A stretch of 14,207 nucleotides of DNA from Obelidium mucronatum. Taxonomy: Eukaryota > Chytridiomycota > Chytridiomycetes > Chytridiales > Chytriomycetaceae. Positions within the stretch are counted from its first letter, which is position 1. Each line of letters begins with the position of its first letter. This document shows, piece by piece, positions 8,435 through 14,207 of the stretch. The stretch spans positions 1-14,207 of the forward strand of contig JAIVFH010000572.1 of assembly GCA_025765595.1 (NCBI GenBank), in the 5' to 3' direction. The notes under the pieces were generated by a model that was given only the letters and a program-made list of their open reading frames with translations, was not told where the DNA came from and did not search any database. The translations under genes were made by a program, and so were the position numbers.

Positions 8435-8860
8435 CGAGTATTTAATCCCCGTATTGACGCCGGTTTGATGCGTCATCATTGAAATTGAGTGTCCTCCCCG
8501 AACCCTTGCTGGATCAAGTGCTGCTCGGTTCTTTACATTATAATATGTGATCATAAATAATAAAGTTGTAATAAAGAGAGTTGAATGTATTCACCAGATA
8601 ATAACTTCCACCACGAACAATCTTGGTTTTCGTATTTTTAATCGTTCTAGACCATTTCCAAGCAACGGCACGCTTTTCATTTCCGGCTTCATTTACGAGG
8701 TTACAACGGCTGTGTAACGCCCATGTCTTAATTTCGCCATGCATGCCCTCACCCAAAAAGCAAAAATTCTCATTTCAGGGCTTTCCCCAAATATTTTACA
8801 ACACATAAATATCCCCACATTCCCCGGAATTCCGCTTTCGCTTTTTCTTAATCCATTGCC
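8435..8860. other. Intergenic between array genes B and C
   Basis: 426 bp with the gene B 3' flank and the gene C promoter. A CATAAATAT TATA-like stretch at about 8804-8812 lies some 50 bp before the gene C start. ATGCGTCATC near 8468 contains a TGACGCA-type bZIP half site on the minus strand. No gene seen. Confidence 0.45.
8559..8575 (+). terminator. Two AATAAA poly(A) signals after gene B
   Basis: AATAAA at 8559-8564 and again at 8570-8575, about 125 bp after the gene B stop. Confidence 0.5.
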
Positions 8861-9598
8861 ATGCTTGCCTCTATGTTCGTGCCTTCGAAGTCCATCCGGA
8901 ATCCCTCTATTTACCTACCGGATCAGTGTCTGCATCCTCTGCTTAGAACTCCTGACTTATCTAAACTGAGCAACGATTCTGCATGGATTCGCGAACTTGA
9001 TCTTCTGTTTTCTCCCGAATCATTGGAAGCTACAAGAACACCTTCAAGCGGAGACAGTCAATTGGAGGAGTTGCTTGGGTCTCTTACCAGCCAAGCACTT
9101 GCAAGCGGCGAATACCAATTCAATCCTATCACACCACCAGCATTGACACAGGATTCGCTCTTTGATGACTTTCTGATGCTTTCGTCCACTCCAAGTCCAA
9201 CAAGTCCAACAAGCTTCAGCTTTCCATCCTCAATACACTTTTGCCCAACTTCAATCGTTCCATCGCACAGCAAATTGCCGCCATCGCGATCATACAGCTA
9301 TCCTTCTCCACCTGCGGTTTCTACCATCGATTGCTCTCCAAAACCTCGAGTCATGATCCAAGTGCCTGATAGCAACCCACACCTCCCGCATGGAAAATAT
9401 CTCGTCAACGGACTCCTCATCAACAGCAGACCGTCTTCACCATTACCGACTCCTCCCAAAAGAAGCAGCAGTCTTGACAGCACACAGCTCCTTGTCAAAG
9501 TCCCTTCGCAAGCAAGGCAACGCGCTTCGCCGTCATTGGGCCCGATTCGTCATCGCCATTTACACAAGCAACAAGGGTTCCACCCTTTTTCAAAATGA
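8861..9598 (+). CDS. Array gene C: Ser/Pro-rich protein with LPHGKYLVNGLLIN motif
   Basis: A single open frame of 245 residues; a second in-frame ATG at 8873 is an alternative start. The N-terminus has LHPLLRTPDLSKL, sharing HPLLR with gene D, then SAWIRELDLLFSPES, QLEELLGSL and DSLFDDFLML, three acidic-hydrophobic segments reminiscent of short activation or docking motifs. A long Ser/Pro/Thr region follows. The family block is KPRVMIQVPDSNPHLPHGKYLVNGLLIN (motif 9382-9426). The tail contains LLVKVPSQ, which looks like a displaced copy of the VLVKVPKQ strand of gene F. Function unknown; the family link rests on the motif and position in the array. Confidence 0.82.
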   Translation: MLASMFVPSKSIRNPSIYLPDQCLHPLLRTPDLSKLSNDSAWIRELDLLFSPESLEATRTPSSGDSQLEELLGSLTSQALASGEYQFNPITPPALTQDSLFDDFLMLSSTPSPTSPTSFSFPSSIHFCPTSIVPSHSKLPPSRSYSYPSPPAVSTIDCSPKPRVMIQVPDSNPHLPHGKYLVNGLLINSRPSSPLPTPPKRSSSLDSTQLLVKVPSQARQRASPSLGPIRHRHLHKQQGFHPFSK

Positions 9599-9739
9599 AG
9601 ATATTATCCTCTATTAATAATCTGCACAGAGCATCGTTTCTCTGTCTCCTATGCCTTTTTGTTCAAGTATAATTTGATTCCCCCCCTTTTTAAATCTATA
9701 ATCTTGCTGGTTTATAATAGTCGTGAATAAGGAACCATA

Positions 9740-9746
9740 AAATAAA
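9740..9746 (+). terminator. Poly(A) signal after gene C
   Basis: An AATAAA lies about 140 bp after the gene C stop within AT-rich flank. The 290 bp between C and D contains no other recognisable feature. Confidence 0.4.
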
Positions 9747-9888
9747 AGTTTTCTTGCTGGTCGATACAAAGCTACAAAGGGTTCTCAATGATTATGTAAT
9801 TTTCCTGCCGAAATTAATTTTGCCACAAACTCCGCTGCATCAGCCAATCTACAAAGTTTCCAAAGTAGATCACGAAAAGGCCCAACTA

Positions 9889-10419
9889 ATGCATCCTCTA
9901 TTGCGTGATCCAGTGGGAAAAGTACGGTTTCCAGCCCCGTATGATCAACTCTTGTTGGAAAGTCTCTGTTCCCCTTCATCAGATCTAGGCCTGAAGCCAC
10001 TTCCTTCTCCCATCTACCGCTCAGACGACGAACAGCTTCCTTGTTCATCTTCGAATCTTTGCGCGGTGTCTGACTATATTTTGTCTTTACTTCCTCGAAC
10101 AAACCCCTTTATCACGTCTCAGACCTCTCTACCATTACAAATGCCTCCTTTAAACAACTCGTTTCAAAATCAAACTACCCCGCTTTCTTCTTCTCTGAAT
10201 TATCTGTTTTCAGGCACAGCCAACTCGTTACAGAAACAGCCACCTGCACAGTACACGAAACCACAGCCCCGCCACAACCGCTACTACTCATCTCAAATAA
10301 AGCCAAAATATCGGTGGATGCCATACTCTGTGGATTCTCGCCCTAGCATCACTCAAGGGAAATATATGGATAGAGGAATTTTGATTTGTCTTTCACATCC
10401 CAAAGCCAGTCAAAATTGA
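9889..10419 (+). CDS. Array gene D: small protein with divergent ITQGKYMDRGILIC motif
   Basis: The frame is open from before 9754, but the first ATG is at 9889, giving 176 residues starting MHPLLRDPVGKVR. This start puts HPLLR at the very N-terminus, as in gene C's early region. Next comes APYDQLLLESLCSPSSD, which aligns with the LxDQLFLD-type segment, then Ser/Pro/Asn/Gln-rich sequence. The C-terminal block is degenerate: YRWMPYSVDSRPSITQGKYMDRGILICLS (motif 10348-10390), with Thr for Pro and Cys for the final Asn. GKY and GILI are kept. The tail is only about ten residues. AATAAA occurs at 10472. Function unknown. Confidence 0.78.
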   Translation: MHPLLRDPVGKVRFPAPYDQLLLESLCSPSSDLGLKPLPSPIYRSDDEQLPCSSSNLCAVSDYILSLLPRTNPFITSQTSLPLQMPPLNNSFQNQTTPLSSSLNYLFSGTANSLQKQPPAQYTKPQPRHNRYYSSQIKPKYRWMPYSVDSRPSITQGKYMDRGILICLSHPKASQN

Positions 10420-10471
10420 AAAGTTCTTTTCTTTTCCTTTCATTAATCATTTCTTAATTCAAGACGTCTGT

Positions 10472-10477
10472 AATAAA
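10472..10477 (+). terminator. Poly(A) signal AATAAA after gene D
   Basis: An exact AATAAA lies 53 bp after the gene D stop and 76 bp before the gene E start. Confidence 0.55.
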
Positions 10478-10552
10478 ATATGTCACTATCACAATGGTTC
10501 CACCTTTGCATGATGCCAAGGCAAAAACAACGAAAAAATCTCAAACTTGACC

Positions 10553-11100
10553 ATGAATCCAATCTGTTATGCCACCGACGACGACCTTTTGGACCGGCTT
10601 TTGAGAGATCCTGCATTCTGGTATCAAGCTACAAATGAGCCCTTCAGCTGTCTTTGCCACAGAATCAACAGCCAGCTTTGCGGAACCACTTACTTCAGAC
10701 CTCGCCTTCCATAACATACAAGCTTTCAAGCTCCTAATACAATGCAGCATCAGCACTCGCTGCCATCCTCCTCCTATTTCACTTCAACCTCACCAGTTCA
10801 GTAACTCACATCCAAACTCGTCAACAAGCTACAGTCCCCCACCTGCCATCCATTCCCTACAAGGGACCAATAAGCGCTAGCACCTATCTCATTCAGCCGC
10901 AATCTAATATGTCTCCTCCAACTCGCTTGATAGTTCCCATCCCAAGCCCAAGTCCACCCCCGCCACGCTTTTGCATTCAAATTCCGAAGCAGATACCTCT
11001 TAAATCTCCGAGTCTTCCAGCGGGTAAATTTGAGCAAGGAGGAGTTATTGTGAATGCAAAGCATCGCGTGGACCGTGGAACCACCAAGTACTTTTTGTAA
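10553..11100 (+). pseudogene. Array gene E: frame-disrupted member with LPAGKFEQGGVIVN motif
   Basis: A clear paralogue of gene F. The start at 10553 gives MNPICYATDDDLLDRLLRDPAFWYQ, matching F's SDDDALFDRLLTDNEFWQQ. The C-terminal frame to 11100 gives TRLIVPI, PPPRFCIQIPKQIPLKSP and LPAGKFEQGGVIVN, matching F's NRLVIPI and VLVKVPKQVPL blocks. No single frame connects them. After about 10638 the family-like composition passes through LPQNQQPALRNHLLQ (stop at 10735), MQHQHSLPSSSYF (stop at 10802), NSHPNSSTSYSPPPAIHSL (stop at 10878) and then the C-terminal frame. Each of these three junctions can be bridged by a +1 step at the stop. A 34-nt GTAACT...CTACAG intron could replace one of them. It is a decaying gene unless these changes are recoded or spliced; the conserved ends argue that loss is recent. 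AATAAA occurs at 11137. Confidence 0.6.
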
Positions 11101-11756
11101 TCAGCTTTGTTACTTACATTATCTGCCCTTTTCTGTAATAAAAATGAATGTATAAACCGTAGCAGAATCGTGAGTATCACTGTATTGTGTGCAATGTTCC
11201 AGTTTATTCGAACCTTTTGGTAGATGGAGATGTGAAGTCACACAAGACAAGTTGTAAAAACTCGAATTCTTCAGAAACTGTTGTATATCAATTTGGCAAT
11301 TCGTTTTCATACAGTTTTTTTTTCCTCTTTTCCAATACTTTCTGAAACAGGGACTTACGCGTCATGAGAAAAAGTTTGGATTTCAAGTCAAAAACTTCAA
11401 CAAAGTCCCTTTCGAGCAATTTCACCTCATCAGGCCTCAACTTGAATTCTACCTGTAATTATATAATCTTTACGACGGAAATCACGCTGAACCAGGTGAA
11501 ATCGCTCTGTGGTGATGACGCAGTAATGAGTTTGCCTGCCTTTTTTGAATTTTGTGTGAAAACACGCAGTCGGAACATCCGTATTAGTGGAATAAGTCCA
11601 CTTTGACGTATAACACGTGTTTTGTATCATTTGACATCGAACCCGATAGTTTCGGCATCCGCTTTTGGTTCCGCTGTTACGAAGCCAAGTCCACCCAGAA
11701 AATGAAAAAAGCTCGACACAGCAAAAAAAAAATCACAGTTACAAACCCTTTCATTT
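11101..11756. promoter_or_regulatory. Long intergenic region before gene F, with E-box palindrome
   Basis: 656 bp, the widest gap in the array. No frame here carries the family motif or any domain I know. It contains the palindrome AACACGTGTT at 11612-11621 (E-box/ACGT core), preceded by TGACGTAT. A hairpin AGTGGA...TCCACT lies at 11586-11602 and a TGACGCA half site near 11516. These could regulate gene F; that is inference. A gene lost from the array could once have filled the gap, but no relic is visible. Confidence 0.4.
11137..11142 (+). terminator. Poly(A) signal AATAAA after gene E
   Basis: An exact AATAAA lies 37 bp after the gene E stop, suggesting the 3' end of the transcription unit is still intact. 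Confidence 0.5.
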
Positions 11757-12315
11757 ATGGCCTCTCGAGATCCGCCACACAGTGACGATGATGCTTTGTT
11801 TGATCGATTGCTTACAGACAACGAGTTCTGGCAACAAATACAAAGTCGGCAACAACCTCAGCAGCAACATCACCAGCCACAGCAACAGTTCGATGCCAGT
11901 CCGTTGATTCTACCACGCACGCCTGCAATTATGGAGCAGCCCTTGGATATCACCGCATTCGCTACAGCTGCGGCAACAAGACACGGCATTGACTCTGGTT
12001 CCTCACCAACAAATATCGGAATAACCAATCCTCTCCTTTCTACAACCATCTTTGACAATGCCCCACAGCTCTAGCCCAAACTTTTCTACCATTACACCGG
12101 AAAATCGACTTGTTATCCCCATTTTGGAAACAAAAGCGGGACCATCGCAGCGAGTCCTGGTCAAAGTTCCAAAACAAGTACCTTTAACCGCTCCTAAACT
12201 GCCAGACGGAAAATTTCAAGAAGGCGGCGTTATAATTAATTCAAAGAAGTCGTACGAAGTTTTTGGAAAACTGAAACTGGGGCAGAAAAAAAAAATAGGG
12301 AAAGCATATAATTAA
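11757..12315 (+). CDS. Array gene F: acidic-start protein with LPDGKFQEGGVIIN motif (one +1 frame change)
   Basis: The start at 11757 gives MASRDPPHSDDDALFDRLL then TDNEFWQQIQSRQQ, a Gln/His-rich stretch and TNPLLSTTIFDNAPQL, ending at TAG 12072-12074. The +1 frame overlaps and supplies SPNFSTITPENRLVIPI, QRVLVKVPKQVPLTAPK, LPDGKFQEGGVIIN (about 12199-12240) and a Lys-rich tail to 12315. Both halves match gene E, so they belong to one gene of about 186 codons. Dropping one C from the CCCC run at 12061-12064, or a +1 step at the CTC TAG, restores it. The GT-AG pairs I tried (donor 11998) have the wrong length modulo three. The N-terminal segment is acidic with bulky hydrophobics, like short activation domains. 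Function unknown. Confidence 0.7.
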
Positions 12316-12469
12316 AGTCACGAATCACAAATACTGTCGTTCTTGAAAATGATGCATTTATCAGAGTGCGTCTTTCTCAATTTTTTTTGCAGGATGCGTC
12401 TCAGCATTTGAGAAATTTCATCCAAAAAAAGACTTGACAGTTTGCCCGCACTTCTGTCTCCCCGGCCCC

Positions 12470-12907
12470 ATGAAACCGACAGAAGTCTCTCAATACTCTT
12501 CCAAAAGGATTAACAAGAAAAGTAGAAGGCATTTCCCTTATGCCCTCCCACCAATTATAATTGCAAGGCCTATTGAAGAGCCACTTGAAATCACCCGCAA
12601 ATCGTCAGACACAAGACCAATCTTGACATGCTCTGACAGCCTGACATATCACAATATGGATTCTTTGATTTCAAGTATCCCTCTCGTTTGCAAAGACGTG
12701 AAGGCCCCACTTCCAACTTCAACCGGTGGCAAACCACAAGCTGTCATTTCCTTGACATCCATCCCTCGACCGTCGTTGATATACCCACTACTACCCGAAC
12801 CTCCACGCTTCTCGGTTCGAATTGAAACCAACTTTCCAAAACTTCCGCCTGGAAAGTACATGGACCCAAATGGACTCTTACTCAATTTCCCCACACAAAC
12901 TCTATAG
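12470..12907 (+). CDS. Array gene G: small basic protein ending in LPPGKYMDPNGLLLNF motif
   Basis: A single open frame of 145 residues from the ATG at 12470. The N-terminus is basic (SSKRINKKSRRHFPY), unlike the acidic starts of E and F, and could act as a nuclear localisation signal. A middle part contains PIEEPLEI and DSLISSIPLV. The family block is PEPPRFSVRIETNFPKLPPGKYMDPNGLLLNF, reaching almost to the C-terminus; PPRF recurs in E. It has one extra residue in the GG position (DPNG). It is the last array member and converges on the tetraspanin gene. Function unknown. Confidence 0.78.
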   Translation: MKPTEVSQYSSKRINKKSRRHFPYALPPIIIARPIEEPLEITRKSSDTRPILTCSDSLTYHNMDSLISSIPLVCKDVKAPLPTSTGGKPQAVISLTSIPRPSLIYPLLPEPPRFSVRIETNFPKLPPGKYMDPNGLLLNFPTQTL

Positions 12908-12967
12908 AAAAAAAAAGATTCATAAATTCAAATATGTATTCCATTTCTTATAAAATCCTTTCAAACC

Positions 12968-12973
12968 AATAAA
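12968..12973 (+). terminator. Poly(A) signal AATAAA after gene G
   Basis: An exact AATAAA lies 60 bp after the gene G stop and only six bases short of the tetraspanin stop (12979) on the opposite strand, so the two 3' ends probably overlap. Confidence 0.5.
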
Positions 12974-12978
12974 ACGCT

Positions 12979-13962
12979 CTAATAACCAACCATAATCGCA
13001 AAATATACAAACAACGCTGCGCGTACACAACAGATAACCAACATGACAAATCCTGATACATATAACGCCTCGAATATTTGCTTCGAGTACGCGTTCAACG
13101 AGTTCTGACAACCTACCCACGTTTGACTTCCCCCCACCAGATCATCTCTCTTTTTCACCACCGCTTCAGACAATGCAATACCCAACAATGGTAATTCAAA
13201 CAAATATTTTTCATGTTTTGGCACACCCGTCTCAAGCGGCAGGCGTCCCCCGGACTCTTCAAATCAGTCAAAGACTGTAGTAAAAGTATCCAACTCATCA
13301 GAATCCAGCCCTGAAACGGGAGCATTACGAAAAATCTCTCCACCATCTGTACCAAAACTCTTGCAGAAACTTGAACCTGGCCGATCCAATGGCTCGCGAA
13401 ATCCACAACACTTGAAATAGTCCTCCATCAGCCGCTCGATTCGAGCCTGTTCTCAAAAGACTATCCATACAGAGTCCAGCCTCTCGAAACCAGAACTACT
13501 CAACTCTCTTGACTCCGTCACAGACAATGACGATATCGCACACGTCATTCCCAACACAAACACAGAGAGTATTATATTCAACGCCACGACCCATTTATAA
13601 TTGATCACCATTACGGAAAGAAAGCCAAATAGTCCATCAAGAACAATGAGAAAGGAGGCTGAAGCAATCAGAATCCAAATCATGGGTGTCAACAGACTCT
13701 CGTGGACGGTGAATGAGAGGGGCAAGAATACATTGTTGAAAATGAAAAGCGTGAGCAAGAAAGCTGTAGTCCCACAGAGTATGTACTGTTTTTTTTTTTT
13801 TTTTGGAAAGCTTGTTGAGTTGTCTGGATTTACGTTTTTCGCTGGACTTACCAAACTGTTGACGACCAAGACCGAAATTCTCAACCCGCGATATTGAATA
13901 GAATGCGATTTTGTAGGATCATAGATAGAACGCCTCGATTCGCCGGGGCACCGTTGCTGCAT
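12979..13962 (-). CDS. Tetraspanin family membrane protein
   Basis: A four-pass membrane protein that organises partner proteins in membrane microdomains. Exon 1 (13962-13852) starts MQQRCPGESRRSIYD. A 66-nt intron (13851-13786, GTAAGT...ACAG) is removed in phase 0, giving TM1 across the junction (SVLVVNSL|YILCGTTAFLLTLF), a good match to the tetraspanin first helix. TM2 (IWILIASASFLIVLDGLFG) and TM3 (VVALNIILSVFVLGMTCAI) follow. The large loop holds the diagnostic FKCCGF (CCG at 13410-13402), further cysteines (SSFCKS, GCQNSL) and then TM4 (YVSGFVMLVICCVRAALF). After exon 1 the frame is continuous to the TAG at 12979 except for TGA at 13455-13453 and 13266-13264. Introns divisible by three fit: 13521-13447 or the tiny 13470-13447, and 13328-13257. 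The family is secure, the exon limits in the loop are not. Confidence 0.82.
13789..13804 (-). repeat. A16 homopolymer just upstream of a tetraspanin 3' splice site
   Basis: Sixteen T on the plus strand, read as A16 in the gene's sense, directly precede the CAG acceptor of intron 1, where a pyrimidine tract would normally be found. Confidence 0.8.
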
Positions 13963-14207
13963 TGGGTGAGGATCAATGGAATTCCTGAGAGAAACAGTCC
14001 ACCCATTTAAGTGACGAGAAGATGAAATCTTTTCTCCAAAACATTGTCGATGGAGGCGAACAGTCAAAGGCTCCGCATCTTTGGCTTTCAATGAGTCTGA
14101 ATGTTTGTTGGCAGAGTAAGATCTTTTGATTTGGCTTTGGATGAGGAGCAATGAACTGGGTCGAGGACGCGTTTCAACTCCGTTGATATGGTTTCTATTA
14201 TTGCGGT
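13963..14207. promoter_or_regulatory. Upstream flank of the tetraspanin gene
   Basis: 245 bp to the right edge, probably promoter and 5' untranslated region. The tetraspanin frame stays open upstream without another ATG, so the start at 13962 is preferred. No other gene is visible. Confidence 0.4.

Noticed and set aside
9754..9888. Extension of array gene D upstream of 9889
   Set aside because: It contains no ATG, and the conserved HPLLR falls directly at the 9889 start.
11998..12074. A GT-AG intron joining the two frames of array gene F
   Set aside because: Removing 11998-12068 or 11998-12074 leaves the wrong frame (lengths 71 and 77; a length of 1 modulo 3 is needed), so I kept the +1 frame change.
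13155..13406. Minus-strand open frame overlapping the tetraspanin loop
   Set aside because: The neighbouring frame carries the CCG motif and connects to TM3 and TM4; this one has no tetraspanin landmarks.
12979..14207. Genome-wide reassignment of TGA as a sense codon
   Set aside because: The chitinase, bZIP-like, C and D genes end naturally at TGA right after their conserved parts, so TGA acts as a stop here.
1..14207. tRNA or rRNA genes, CRISPR arrays, transposase genes
   Set aside because: Looked for by eye on both strands; no cloverleaf, rRNA signature, regularly spaced repeats or transposase-like frame was seen. A covariance-model scan could not be run.

Overview
The window looks like nuclear DNA of a fungus, probably an early-diverging (chytrid-like) one. 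The genes are eukaryotic: short GT-AG introns of about 50-175 nt, AATAAA poly(A) signals, secreted proteins with N-terminal signal peptides, a GH18 chitinase with a chitin-binding module, a bZIP-like factor and a tetraspanin. The lineage is inferred from gene content and style; no marker gene fixes it.

Layout. (1) 1-2008, minus: a secreted protein made of repeated bulb-type (mannose-binding-type) lectin units, running off the left edge; successive repeats sit on symmetric phase 1-1 exons. (2) 2009-3113: no secure gene, a GC-rich island (about 2190-2365) and coding-like sequence on the minus strand. (3) 3114-4600, minus: a four-exon secreted chitinase (CBM19-like module, Thr-rich linker, GH18 domain) with a 17-nt microexon. 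(4) 4601-5121: divergent promoter region. (5) 5122-6280, plus: a three-exon, Gln-rich leucine-zipper protein with an atypical basic region. (6) 6652-12907, plus: seven small, apparently intronless genes (here A to G) in head-to-tail array. They are mostly disordered and very divergent, but each carries one short C-terminal block of the form [RK]-[VFM]-x-[VI]-x-[VI] ... LPxGK[YF]xxGG[VIL][LI]IN. I do not recognise this family. (7) 12979-13962, minus: a tetraspanin with the CCG motif, convergent with the last array gene.

The array is the most interesting part. Its members also share N-terminal pieces: HPLL[RK] in B, C and D, and an acidic-hydrophobic segment like L-x-D-[QR]-L-[FL]-x-D in E, F, D and less clearly B and C, which also occurs across the first exon junction of the neighbouring bZIP-like gene. 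A working idea, inference only, is that the array encodes fast-evolving partners or decoys of a transcription-factor pathway. Three members (A, E, F) cannot be read in one frame and need forward frame changes; pseudogenisation, sequence error, tiny introns and +1 recoding all remain possible.
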